Shown: positions 8,399 through 17,012, numbered from the stretch's first letter. The stretch: DNA of 64,000 nt from an uncultured Clostridia bacterium (GCA_934756675.1 CAKVLG010000006.1:22348-86347), one strand, 5' to 3'. Notes: generated by a model not told the origin, from the letters alone. Translations and numbers: made by a program.

Positions 8399-11300
8399 TT
8401 ATACAAATCCGCCTTTGCCATTATCGTTTTTAGCTTTACGTCTAGATACTGGTTTGCCGTCTTTATATTGTGTAATTTCTGCTTTGTTTTCAACAACTAC
8501 AGCCTTTTTGATAGGGTGTTTCTTAATAAAGATTGCCACCATTGCAACTACCATTGCTGCTACAAGCAATAAACTCGATAATACATAGAAGAATATTGCA
8601 AGTACGTTGCTGCTAGATCTATCATCTTCTGTATCTTCGTCTTTGGTGTCTTCTGTGTAATAGCTAAGCAAATAGTGTTCGCTGTCTGCTGTGACGTTCT
8701 CAATAGCTTTGTCATAAGCTTCTTGGTCGTCAATTTTTGTCATGTTAATATCTGCAATTAGGGCATAGCCTTTACCTTTGAGTTCAAAACCAACATAAGT
8801 GCTAGCAATTGTATCTTCGCCAGTTCTTACATAAACTTCATAAACTCTGTAGCCGTCTTCGCCGTTCTTAGCTACGTCTTTTGTTGTATCTACGTTTTCG
8901 ATTACAATACCAAGAGAACTAAGTCTTATTGTTAAGCCTTTATTTTCTTCAAGTTCATTTGTTTTAACTTTGAATGTGAGTTTGTAGTAAGAATTCTTAG
9001 AGAGTGTGTGGTCAACAATAGGGGAGATACGCGAAACCATAGCTGATTCTTTGTTGCTAATAATCAATACTTTTTGAGATTTGTTTTCTGCTGGGGTGAG
9101 TTCACTAGATGTAATTGTACCATTGCCGTCAGCATTAAAGTCGACTGTTGTAAAGATGATACCAACTTTACCTTGCACTGTTTCGCTGTTTTCATCAAGT
9201 TTTTCAAGTGTGTAGTTGAGTGAATTATAAAGACCAACAGTTTCTGATTCTTTGCCATATTCTGTGAAAGATTCACTTCTAAAATCAACAAAATATTCAT
9301 ATGGCATGTGATTATTCATAGATTCAACAAATTGGTCATTTGCTGATTTTTTAATTGTTTTGTTATCGCTTTCTTTTATATCAGAAATTGTAACGTGACG
9401 AATGTCTTTTATAAATGTTGTACCTTGAAGTTTATTGAATGAAAATTCAAGTTTAAGACTTCTGCTTGTGTCGTCTGTTCTGAGATATGTACTATAGAGA
9501 ATCCAGTTAGAAGGTGAAGATTTGAGTTCTTGTTTAACTTCGAGTAGGTGAGATTTGTCACCAAATAATAATTTAACAGTCATTGTTGAATCTGCACTAA
9601 TATTGTCGCCAGCATAGACACTGAAGAAAAGTTTATAGACTGTTGATGAAGATAAACTGAAAGATGATGATGTCATTTTGAAAGTAGAATCAGCATCTGG
9701 AGCGTAAATTGCATAAACGTTTGTTTTAGCACATGTCGTGTTAGGATTTGCAATATTACCAAGTTTTGTTTTTAAATCAGTTGTATAGTTAGTGTCGCTT
9801 GTTGGAATAATGCCACTGATGATTGAATCTGTGTTATTTTCTGTATCAAGAGTCCAACTAGATGCTTTGTATGGAGCTTCCCATGTGTCTGTTTCGTCTG
9901 TTGTAGAAATTTCTGTGAAGTAGCCATTAGAAACGCCAGTTGATGGCATGCTAGAAGACAAAGCAACATCTAATCTTTTTGAGCTTGTAGCATTCGAATA
10001 AACCGAGCTAGAAACTTTTTCAACATTGATGTTGTCTACATAGATTGTACTTTCTGCACCAGCGAGAATAGTGAGGTATACTTTGTTTTCACGAAGTGCG
10101 TTGCCACGTACATAGAAAGAAACTTCCATCCAGTTGTTTGTGTCATCTGATGTCTTTTGGTATGGCTCAATTTCTTGAGATTTAATGATTAGTTTTGGAC
10201 CAGTACCAACTTGAATTTCAGAAAACATTTTTACAGTAGCTTTCGCTTTTTCGTCTGTTGCTTTTAAGAAAAGAGAAACTTTATAATATCCAAGTTGTGG
10301 GATTACAAATGCGTTTGTTGTATATCCAAGGAGAAGAGAAGCACTCTTGTTCACAAGCTTCATTACATGATTGTTTGTGTTAAATGTGCTCTTGCCGTCA
10401 GCTTCGCCCTCTTTACTTTCAAACTCAATGTTTTCTTCAACAATGCTTTCTTCGAGCATAGAAGAATAAGCAGCTACATATTCGTCATATTTAGCTTTTG
10501 GTAAATTTGTCGTGTTAGAATCGCTTGTATATTTTGGAATATATTTTGTCCATTTAGTCAATGATTCGTTTTCGAAATTGGTGTCTTTTCTGTAGCTTTC
10601 TGAAATAATGATATTACCAGACTCGAAATCATTATTACTAATTACGCCATTAACAAATGTCTTTGGAGTATATTGAAGAGAAATATAGTCAAGGGCAGTG
10701 TATGTATAGCCATCTATTTTATTTTTAGAAAGAATATTATTTAATTTTTCAACAGTGCCAACAGCTTCGCCGTCAACAGTTTTGTTATTATAGTCTGTTT
10801 GGTTAATAGATTTGATATTTACATCGTCAAGAACAACAAAACCAGTAACAGACGTGTTGTCTGAAATCTTTTTGTCTGTACCAAGGTAATAGTAAATGTT
10901 AACAGATGTACTATTGTCGCCTTTTGAAGCAAGGAAAAGGGAATAGAATTTCCAAGTTCCATTTGTATCAATTGTTACAGTCGCGTTGTAGCCTGTACCT
11001 TTAATAATAAGTGTAGCGGCAACATCGCTAGAAGTGTAAGCCCAGAAGTTTGCTACATAGTAGCTGTTTGAGCTGAGTGAAATACTAGAACTTTTGTAAC
11101 CATAGTAAATATCTAAGTCTTCGTATTGTTCAACGTATTTTTTGTATTTACCTTCGTGTTCGCCACTTGTGATAGGAAGGTAAGCGTCCATATTGTTCTT
11201 ATCAATTTGGGAATCTGCAAAAATTCTTACCCAAACAGCGCCGTTTTGTTCAGCTTCGTATCCACCAGTAGTTGCTTCTTCTTTTGTTGCGTAAGAAACA

Positions 11301-11737
11301 AACTTTGATGTGTCGTATACAATGTTGCCATTTTTATCTTTTTTAACTTGGCTTTGTTTTGATGGGGCATCTTTTGCATTGATAAGCATAGCAAAATCGC
11401 CAGAATTTGCATCACGTTCGTTACCAGTAAGAAGGGTAGAAACACCATCGTACTTAGTTGCAGGACGAATTTTGTTTTCGGCATTACTTGTGATTAAATC
11501 ATAGCGGCTGCTAGTTCCATCAAAAGGTTTTTCAGAATCTTTTGTCTCATAGTTTGTGTTGGTTGACCAACCAGAAGAAGATTCGAAATCGTATGACTTG
11601 AAGTCAGTACTCTTATATTCTGCTTTGGCAAACATCGAAACTAAGCCTGCTGTAAGCCCACAAAAGTTAGAAAGTGTGAGAACAAAGGCGAGTACTGTGC
11701 AAAGTAGAAGTTTTTTTAATTTTGATTTAGCTGCCAT
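8399..11737 (-). CDS. Large exported membrane-anchored protein with four beta-sandwich-like modules
   Basis: A 1112-residue exported protein of unknown function. It has a signal peptide (residues 1 to about 38, cleavage likely after MFAKA), a long Ser/Thr/Asn-rich extracellular part, and a C-terminal transmembrane helix (about 1045-1075) followed by a basic tail ending GKGGFV. There is no LPXTG signal. Four stretches share the pattern S-x-S-x-x-x-YYK-hydrophobic strand, W-x-x-Y-S-x-Y-x-R, and a closing strand of the type IYVDNINV or VVLDDVNI. This resembles carbohydrate-binding jelly-roll modules, by inference only. The ATG at 11737 lies 10 nt after GGAG. An out-of-frame ATG sits 5 nt upstream of it. 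The promoter is at 11772-11801. The gene ends at a bidirectional terminator. Confidence 0.8.
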   Translation of the reverse strand: MAAKSKLKKLLLCTVLAFVLTLSNFCGLTAGLVSMFAKAEYKSTDFKSYDFESSSGWSTNTNYETKDSEKPFDGTSSRYDLITSNAENKIRPATKYDGVSTLLTGNERDANSGDFAMLINAKDAPSKQSQVKKDKNGNIVYDTSKFVSYATKEEATTGGYEAEQNGAVWVRIFADSQIDKNNMDAYLPITSGEHEGKYKKYVEQYEDLDIYYGYKSSSISLSSNSYYVANFWAYTSSDVAATLIIKGTGYNATVTIDTNGTWKFYSLFLASKGDNSTSVNIYYYLGTDKKISDNTSVTGFVVLDDVNIKSINQTDYNNKTVDGEAVGTVEKLNNILSKNKIDGYTYTALDYISLQYTPKTFVNGVISNNDFESGNIIISESYRKDTNFENESLTKWTKYIPKYTSDSNTTNLPKAKYDEYVAAYSSMLEESIVEENIEFESKEGEADGKSTFNTNNHVMKLVNKSASLLLGYTTNAFVIPQLGYYKVSLFLKATDEKAKATVKMFSEIQVGTGPKLIIKSQEIEPYQKTSDDTNNWMEVSFYVRGNALRENKVYLTILAGAESTIYVDNINVEKVSSSVYSNATSSKRLDVALSSSMPSTGVSNGYFTEISTTDETDTWEAPYKASSWTLDTENNTDSIISGIIPTSDTNYTTDLKTKLGNIANPNTTCAKTNVYAIYAPDADSTFKMTSSSFSLSSSTVYKLFFSVYAGDNISADSTMTVKLLFGDKSHLLEVKQELKSSPSNWILYSTYLRTDDTSRSLKLEFSFNKLQGTTFIKDIRHVTISDIKESDNKTIKKSANDQFVESMNNHMPYEYFVDFRSESFTEYGKESETVGLYNSLNYTLEKLDENSETVQGKVGIIFTTVDFNADGNGTITSSELTPAENKSQKVLIISNKESAMVSRISPIVDHTLSKNSYYKLTFKVKTNELEENKGLTIRLSSLGIVIENVDTTKDVAKNGEDGYRVYEVYVRTGEDTIASTYVGFELKGKGYALIADINMTKIDDQEAYDKAIENVTADSEHYLLSYYTEDTKDEDTEDDRSSSNVLAIFFYVLSSLLLVAAMVVAMVAIFIKKHPIKKAVVVENKAEITQYKDGKPVSRRKAKNDNGKGGFV

Positions 11738-11771
11738 TTCATGGTTTCTCCTATAAAAATTATCATAGTAA

Positions 11772-11801
11772 AGTATAACCTACTTTAAGATTAAAAATCA
11801 A
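11772..11801 (-). promoter_or_regulatory. Sigma-A-type promoter of the large surface protein
   Basis: On the minus strand, TTGATT (11796-11801), 18 bp spacer, TATACT (11772-11777), about 35 bp upstream of the start codon. Confidence 0.6.
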
Positions 11802-11863
11802 TCGTATTTATTTGTTTTTTTTCAATTTTACATTTATTTTAGCATTTAGCTCAAACTATTAAT

Positions 11864-12241
11864 ATGAATAAAACAAAAACTGTAATAATGAGCCTTATAG
11901 GTGGTGCATTTATCGGATTTATCAACGGATTTCTAGGTGCTGGCGGCGGTATGCTGCTCGTGCCATTTTTAAGATTTTTTCTAAAAGAAGAAGAAAAAAA
12001 AGCTCACGCTACTGCCATTTTTATTATCTTGCCAATTTGCATAATTAGCGCGATGTTTTATATAATTCGTGGCATTTTTGACTTTAATGTATTTTTGCCA
12101 GCGACCATTGGTACGCTTGTTGGTGGGCTTGTTGGAACGCTGCTACTTTGCAAACTTAGCAACAAAATAGTTAGTATAATATTTAATTTTTTACTTATTG
12201 GTGCGGGCGTGTATATGGTTATTGGGGGATTTAGTGCATGA
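11864..12241 (+). CDS. Half-size TauE/SafE-family permease, first half
   Basis: Membrane protein of 125 residues with four predicted helices and the family signature FINGFLGAGGGMLLVPF near residues 20-36. TauE/SafE permeases, which move sulfite, sulfoacetate or other anions, are normally about 250 residues with two such repeats. Here each repeat is its own gene. It overlaps the second half by 4 bp (ATGA), so the pair is likely co-translated and forms a heterodimer. No clear Shine-Dalgarno site precedes the ATG, and no good -10 element could be assigned. The substrate is unknown. Confidence 0.85.
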   Translation: MNKTKTVIMSLIGGAFIGFINGFLGAGGGMLLVPFLRFFLKEEEKKAHATAIFIILPICIISAMFYIIRGIFDFNVFLPATIGTLVGGLVGTLLLCKLSNKIVSIIFNFLLIGAGVYMVIGGFSA

Positions 12242-12612
12242 TTAGGTTTATTTTAATTGCGGCACTTTCTATTGTGAGTGGAACAGTTGCAGGTATGGGA
12301 ATGGGTGGCGGAACGCTACTTATTCCTTTTTTAACAATTTTTCTTGGTGTGCCACAAAAAATAGCGCAAGTTGTAAACTTGTTTGCATTTGTTCCTATGG
12401 CAATTGTTACATTTTTTATATACCTAAAAAAGAAGATGATTAATTTTTCTTACTCATGGCTAATAATCGTGTCGGCTTGTCCTGTGAGTTTTTTGGGCAG
12501 TTTACTTATGTTTGGGGTGAGTAGCAATGTTTTAAAAATCTGCTTTGGATTTTTCATTGCAGTCATCGGAATTTTTAGTTTTATTATGAGTTTTAAGAAA
12601 AAAAATTCATAA
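12238..12612 (+). CDS. Half-size TauE/SafE-family permease, second half
   Basis: Membrane protein of 124 residues with about four helices and the repeat signature VAGMGMGGGTLLIPFLTIF near residues 18-36, matching the same loop in the preceding protein. It starts inside the preceding gene (ATGA overlap) after a GGGGG ribosome site. It ends with a short lysine-rich tail (KKKNS). Together the two half-genes would make one complete TauE/SafE-type carrier. The Rnf-like operon that follows has its own promoter, so co-transcription with it is not required. Confidence 0.85.
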   Translation: MIRFILIAALSIVSGTVAGMGMGGGTLLIPFLTIFLGVPQKIAQVVNLFAFVPMAIVTFFIYLKKKMINFSYSWLIIVSACPVSFLGSLLMFGVSSNVLKICFGFFIAVIGIFSFIMSFKKKNS

Positions 12613-12636
12613 AAATCGAAAAGATTGCAAATTTAT

Positions 12637-12665
12637 TTTACATCGCTTTTTAATTTTGTTATTAT
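12637..12665 (+). promoter_or_regulatory. Promoter of the rnf-like operon
   Basis: TTTACA (12637-12642), 17 bp spacer, TATTAT (12660-12665). The expected start is near 12672, followed by AGAGAG and the rnfC ATG at 12696. Confidence 0.7.
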
Positions 12666-12695
12666 TAAGTAAATAATGGGAAAAAGAGAGAGCGT

Positions 12696-14027
12696 ATGAG
12701 TTTTTTAAGTGTTAGAGGCGTTCGTTTACCTGATAGGAAAAAAGAAACTAGAAATGTTCCTGTGATCGAAATTCGTCCACAAGAAGAATACATCGTTCCG
12801 CTTATTTTGGGGCAGCATGCAGAATGCGTGCCAATTGTTAGCGTGGGCGATTATGTTTGTGAAGGAACTGCTATTGCTAAACCTGGTGACAGGTTTAGTC
12901 CTTTTGTATTCTCGCCAGTTTGTGGCGTGGTAACTGATATTATCACAAAAAACACAGGTCTTGGCATGCCATGTAAGCATATTGTTATAAGGGCAAACAA
13001 GGACACTAAAAAGGTATTGCTTCCACCAGTATCAGACATGAGCGGCGCGGGCATCTATAGAAAAATGGTGGAATCTGGTATGATGGACAATTTTGGTAAA
13101 AGATTGCCAGCTTTTGTTAAATACCAAAACGCAAACAACAAAAAGATAGACAAACTGGTTATTAATTGCACTGAAATGGATACATATTTGACCAGTAGTG
13201 AAATTTTATTAAAAGAATACACCAACGATTGTTTGGAAGGGGCTAAGTTATTAGCTTCTGTTTTACAAACAAAATTAATTGAATTTTATGTAACGACAAA
13301 ACAAAACGAGTTGTATGAATTGCTTAAAAAGGAGTTCAAAGCACGCAACAAAGTTGTTGCGCCAGAAAAATACACTTTTAAGCTTGTTAAAATCGATGCA
13401 ATTTATCCTTTTGAACACGAAAGACTTATCACTTATTACATAACGGGGAAGAAGTTACTTGCTGGTTCGCCATCTAGTGATGCTGGCATTGTCGTTGATT
13501 CTGTTCAAAACTGTTACGACGTTTCAAAAGCAGTGTACGAAAACAAGCCTGTAACCACAAGACTTATTACCGTTGCTGGAAACAATATAATAAGAAAAGC
13601 AAATTATCTTGTTAAAAGTGGCACTAAATTAAAAGACATTTTAGATGTCGTTGGAACTATCAATCCTGGCGAGAAATTTAAGATCATTGAGGGTGGTGTT
13701 ATGACAGGCATAGCACAAGATGATATCGATATTTCCGTGAGTTTGTCTACAAAAGCTATTCTATTTTTAAGCCGTGATGAGTTCTTAAGAGAAACCGAAA
13801 AAGTGTGTGTAAATTGTGGCGCTTGCATGTCACATTGCCCTGTAAAAATCAATCCTAAAGAAATAGATAAAGCTTGCATAGAAGGCGACAAAGTAAAAGC
13901 TCTTCATTGCGGAATTATGGCATGCATTGACTGTGGTAACTGCAGTTACGTTTGTCCTTCAAAACGATATATTGCTCAACGTATTTGGGATATGCAAGAT
14001 GAAATTAGAAGAGGAGGACGTATATAA
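12696..14027 (+). CDS. rnfC: RnfC-like subunit, degenerate nucleotide/flavin loop
   Basis: In canonical Rnf this peripheral subunit carries FMN, the NADH site and two [4Fe-4S] clusters. The 443 residues show a biotinyl/lipoyl-like N-terminal fold, a SLBB-like segment (LITVAGNNIIRKANYLVKSG, EGGVMTGIA) and two intact cluster motifs, CVNCGACMSHCP (about residues 370-381) and CIDCGNCSYVCP (about 409-420). The glycine-rich loop that binds FMN/NADH in this family (GLGGAAFPT) reads NFGKRLPAF at about residue 130. The following NGAECEPYLT reads NCTEMDTYLT, so flavin and NADH binding are doubtful. It is the first gene of the operon and overlaps rnfD by 1 bp. The frame is intact, so this is divergence, not a pseudogene. 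Confidence 0.88.
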   Translation: MSFLSVRGVRLPDRKKETRNVPVIEIRPQEEYIVPLILGQHAECVPIVSVGDYVCEGTAIAKPGDRFSPFVFSPVCGVVTDIITKNTGLGMPCKHIVIRANKDTKKVLLPPVSDMSGAGIYRKMVESGMMDNFGKRLPAFVKYQNANNKKIDKLVINCTEMDTYLTSSEILLKEYTNDCLEGAKLLASVLQTKLIEFYVTTKQNELYELLKKEFKARNKVVAPEKYTFKLVKIDAIYPFEHERLITYYITGKKLLAGSPSSDAGIVVDSVQNCYDVSKAVYENKPVTTRLITVAGNNIIRKANYLVKSGTKLKDILDVVGTINPGEKFKIIEGGVMTGIAQDDIDISVSLSTKAILFLSRDEFLRETEKVCVNCGACMSHCPVKINPKEIDKACIEGDKVKALHCGIMACIDCGNCSYVCPSKRYIAQRIWDMQDEIRRGGRI

Positions 14028-14956
14028 TGAAAAAGCAACTCTTCTTAGTAACAGAAAATCCACATATAACAAAAAATTACCACACTTCGCTTTTAATGGG
14101 TATGGTGATGCTTGCAATGCTTCCAGCAATTGTTGCGGGTGTTATTAATTTTGGTGCTAGGGCATTGCTTGTGCTAGTTATTTCTGTTGCAAGCTTTTAT
14201 TTGTTCGAAATTTTAGCAAATTATCTCGTTTATAAACATGTTGACTTCACAGATATTTCGTCAATACTATCTGGATTAATGCTTGGAATGACACTTCCAG
14301 TTGATGTTCCTTTATATTATCCAGTCATTGGTAGTCTTTTTGCTGTGCTCTTTATAAAATTATTGTTTGGTGGCACAGGCAAGAACTTATTTAACCCAGC
14401 AGCTTCGGCAAGGGCATTCCTTGGCGTTGTTTTTGCGGGCTTCAGTTTAACATTGTTCTCACTTGTAAAAGACGGCAGTGTTATGGTTAGCCCAATAACA
14501 TATTTTGCAAATGGCGATTATTCAGCTTATACATTAACATCAATGTTCTTGGGGTCTGTTCCTGGCGGAATTGGAACAACAAGTATTATTGCAATTTTAG
14601 TTGGTGGGCTTGGGCTCATTGTTTCTGACGTAATTGACTATAAAATTCCACTATTTTCAGTAATTGGCTTTGCTGTGATTGCAATTATATTTAAAGGTGC
14701 AATTTCAATTCTTCCACTTATGATGACGGGCTCGTTTATATTTGTTAGTGTTTTCATGGCGACAGACTATGTAACTTCTCCTTCAACCGAATGGGGCGCA
14801 GTTATTTATGCACTATTGTTTGGTATGCTCGCTGCATTGTTTAGAATTTTTGGCATACTTGGTGAAAGTGGTGTGTTTATTGCTTTGCTTGTCGCAAATA
14901 GTTTGGCACCATTACTAGATAAGATTTTTCAACCAAGACCAGTAGGGTGGAGGTAA
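14027..14956 (+). CDS. rnfD: RnfD-like membrane subunit, flavinylation motif altered
   Basis: Integral membrane subunit of 309 residues, well conserved overall (FGGTGKNLFNPAASARAFL, FLGSVPGGIGTTS, FMATDYVTSP). In known RnfD proteins ApbE attaches FMN to the last Thr of the motif DxxTGATP. Here the aligned stretch is D149-GSVMV-S155-P156: Asp and Pro remain, but TGA became VMV and Thr became Ser. Covalent FMN is therefore doubtful. A strong GAGGAGG ribosome site lies in the end of rnfC. The next gene starts 3 bp after the stop and encodes the RnfE-like subunit. The rnfG gene, which sits at this point in clostridial rnfCDGEAB operons, is missing. Confidence 0.9.
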   Translation: MKKQLFLVTENPHITKNYHTSLLMGMVMLAMLPAIVAGVINFGARALLVLVISVASFYLFEILANYLVYKHVDFTDISSILSGLMLGMTLPVDVPLYYPVIGSLFAVLFIKLLFGGTGKNLFNPAASARAFLGVVFAGFSLTLFSLVKDGSVMVSPITYFANGDYSAYTLTSMFLGSVPGGIGTTSIIAILVGGLGLIVSDVIDYKIPLFSVIGFAVIAIIFKGAISILPLMMTGSFIFVSVFMATDYVTSPSTEWGAVIYALLFGMLAALFRIFGILGESGVFIALLVANSLAPLLDKIFQPRPVGWR

Positions 14957-14959
14957 TTT

Positions 14960-15610
14960 ATGAGAAAGTATATTAACTTTATATTCTTTATTGCAATTGC
15001 ACTTTGTCCACTTGTAACGGTTATTAGTAGCCTAAAAATGGGATTGATGTTCGGCGGCTGTGTAGCTGTTACATTCTTTTTGCTAGTTAACTTCATCTCT
15101 GGGCTCGAAAAAATCGCAAACAAAGATGTAAGAGTGTTCTTGTATTCCGTTCTCTGTTCGGGATTTATTATTATGTTTAAGTACATTACATCGAAAATTG
15201 GTCTAGAATCTGTTAGCGAATTCGGTTCAAAAATCGAAATATCAATTGTTTCAATGATTATTCTTGGGTTCTATCCAATTTATAACGACACAAAAATGAC
15301 GACAGATGACTATGCGGAACGTACATTCTATATGGCATTAATCTTTATTTTATCAGCAAGTCTATACGGCTTGATTATTGAAATTCTTGCCAGTGGTAGT
15401 GTTTGGGGTGTTAGCCTTGGCTTTGATGGTTTTAAAATATTTAAGCAACCATTTGTTGGTTTATTTATAATTGCCATTTTAACGACAATTGCAAATGTTA
15501 TCCGCATTGCTATTGTTAAACATAAAGAAAAATACAACTTGCTTGTGGATAAATATACTCTTCAAATCAAAACAATACTTGATGCAAAGAATAGGGAGGG
15601 CAAAAAATAA
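14960..15610 (+). CDS. rnfE: RnfE-like membrane subunit, divergent
   Basis: A 216-residue polytopic protein of the Rnf/Nqr RnfA-RnfE family. The family start (ALCPLVTVISSLKMGLMFG) and the later EILASGSVWG loop are recognisable. RnfE normally gives two cysteines to a [2Fe-2S] cluster in the membrane at the RnfA-RnfE interface. Cys16 in LCP is kept. The second (usual context VNCxILGRAEAFA) is Met99 in VSMIILGFYPIYN. Its place after rnfD and before rnfA follows the standard order with rnfG deleted. A GGAGG ribosome site lies in the end of rnfD. An alternative reading is a highly diverged NqrD/RnfE paralogue with a new role. Confidence 0.8.
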   Translation: MRKYINFIFFIAIALCPLVTVISSLKMGLMFGGCVAVTFFLLVNFISGLEKIANKDVRVFLYSVLCSGFIIMFKYITSKIGLESVSEFGSKIEISIVSMIILGFYPIYNDTKMTTDDYAERTFYMALIFILSASLYGLIIEILASGSVWGVSLGFDGFKIFKQPFVGLFIIAILTTIANVIRIAIVKHKEKYNLLVDKYTLQIKTILDAKNREGKK

Positions 15611-16185
15611 TGGCAACAGAAATTCTTATGTTATTATTTGCGTGTGTAGTTACAAACAACGTTGGCTTGCAAGGTATTGGCATGCTTGAAGTACAAAACC
15701 CAAAGAAAAACTTTAGATTTGTGGCGCTTGTGTCTGGCTCTATATGTTTGATGGCAACACTTACCGCGCTTGTTTATTATTTTATTCAAAATTACTTTTT
15801 GGCAGCATTTGAGTTGCAGTTTATGAAGATATTTATTCTCACAGTGCTTGTTGGTATGGAAGCATTTGCAGTGAGTGCAATTGTTCGAAAAATGAGCAAA
15901 GAAATCTACTTTTTGTTCGATAAAAACTACTCATTCTTAAACTTAATCGCTATTACAGTTGGTATTTTATTAACAGTTGACTTTTCGGCTTCGCTTTTAA
16001 TGGTAGTGCTCAACGCATTATTCCTTGGCATTGGTTTTATGCTTATTAACTTTATGTTTTATGCATACGAAGACCGTATTCAAACAAAAGACGTAAATGT
16101 TGCATTCAGATCGCTTCCAATCACAATGTTTATTGTTGCATTTATTGGAATGTTATTTTATGCAATTTCTATGCTGTTAATTTAG
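15610..16185 (+). CDS. rnfA: RnfA-like membrane subunit without FeS ligands
   Basis: A 191-residue polytopic protein, the size of RnfA/NqrE and in its usual operon slot. The N-terminal VTNNVGLQGIGML aligns with canonical VNNFVLSRFLGICPFLG, but the cysteine of that motif is absent. The second motif (TTNCAVLG) is replaced by ITVGILLTV. The only cysteines are residues 12 and 46, at other positions. Without these ligands RnfA cannot help bind the intramembrane [2Fe-2S] cluster in the usual way. It overlaps the stop of rnfE by 1 bp and has the ribosome site AGGGAGG. Assignment rests on synteny plus weak sequence similarity. Confidence 0.75.
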   Translation: MATEILMLLFACVVTNNVGLQGIGMLEVQNPKKNFRFVALVSGSICLMATLTALVYYFIQNYFLAAFELQFMKIFILTVLVGMEAFAVSAIVRKMSKEIYFLFDKNYSFLNLIAITVGILLTVDFSASLLMVVLNALFLGIGFMLINFMFYAYEDRIQTKDVNVAFRSLPITMFIVAFIGMLFYAISMLLI

Positions 16186-16195
16186 GAGGAAATAA

Positions 16196-16987
16196 ATGGA
16201 ACTTGTATACAAAATATTGATCATTGTTGGTCTGGTTGTTTTTGTAGTAGGTTTGACATTGCTAATCTCTTGGCAAGTGTCAAAGCAAAAAAAGGCTACG
16301 CCAGACGTTGATTATGTAGAAAACCTTTTGCCAGGCATAGATTGTGGCAAATGTGGTAACAAAACTTGCAGAAACTTTGCTGCTAAGATTTGTAAAAGAA
16401 TAGAAGAGCCTTCTAAATGCCCAATAATTGATGGCGACAGCTACGATAAAATCATAAAAAACTTCAAAAAATTGCCAGATAGTAAACCACATACTTGTGC
16501 TGTTGTAAAGTGTAAAGGTGGTTGTTTGTGCGAAGATAAATATCATTATGTTGGTGCAGCTTCTTGCTGGTGCATAAATAAATTGCACGATGGTGTAAAA
16601 GTTTGTCCAGATGCTTGCCTAGGTTGTGGCGATTGCAAGCTTGCTTGCAGATTTGGTGCAATATCAATTAACGCACGCGGCGTTGCCGAAATTGACGAAA
16701 CAAAATGTGTTGGCTGTGGCGAATGTATAAGGAAATGTCCAAACCATTTGATTGAACTTGTGCCTTATGGGAAAAATGTTGAAGCTATTTGCTCATACAA
16801 GGGTAACGATCCAAAGGTTATCGAAGGGTGCAAGGTCAGTTGCACGCATTGTGACGAATGTGTTAAGGCTTGCCCAGTTGGTGCAATCAAAGACGAAAAT
16901 GGAAAAATTGTTATTGACGAAAGTCTTTGCACGCACTGCAATAAATGTGTATTTGCGTGTCCAAGAAAGGTAATATCTAGAATTTAA
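16196..16987 (+). CDS. rnfB: RnfB-like multi-cluster ferredoxin subunit
   Basis: Electron-input subunit of 263 residues. It has an N-terminal membrane helix (residues 4-26), then the FeS domain LLPGIDCGKCGNKTCRNFAA with the spaced cysteines for a [4Fe-4S] cluster. A cysteine-rich linker (KCKGGCLCEDKYHYVGAASC) follows, then ferredoxin motifs CLGCGDCKLAC, CVGCGECIRKCP, CTHCDECVKACP and CTHCNKCVFACP. All expected ligands are present, unlike in its membrane partners. So the soluble electron-wire part of the complex is under selection while the membrane flavin/FeS path is not. The ribosome site is TAGGAGG. It is the last gene of the operon, and its stop sits at the edge of the terminator stem. Confidence 0.93.
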   Translation: MELVYKILIIVGLVVFVVGLTLLISWQVSKQKKATPDVDYVENLLPGIDCGKCGNKTCRNFAAKICKRIEEPSKCPIIDGDSYDKIIKNFKKLPDSKPHTCAVVKCKGGCLCEDKYHYVGAASCWCINKLHDGVKVCPDACLGCGDCKLACRFGAISINARGVAEIDETKCVGCGECIRKCPNHLIELVPYGKNVEAICSYKGNDPKVIEGCKVSCTHCDECVKACPVGAIKDENGKIVIDESLCTHCNKCVFACPRKVISRI

Positions 16988-17012
16988 AAAAGGAACCAAA
17001 GGTTCCTTTTTT
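16986..17012 (+). terminator. Terminator of the rnf-like operon
   Basis: Stem AAAAAAGGAACC / GGTTCCTTTTTT with loop AAA. Confidence 0.9.

Noticed and set aside
12696..16987. The odd Rnf genes as a pseudogene cluster
   Set aside because: All five frames are intact, tightly spaced with strong ribosome sites, and have a clear promoter and terminator; RnfB and the RnfC clusters are under visible conservation.
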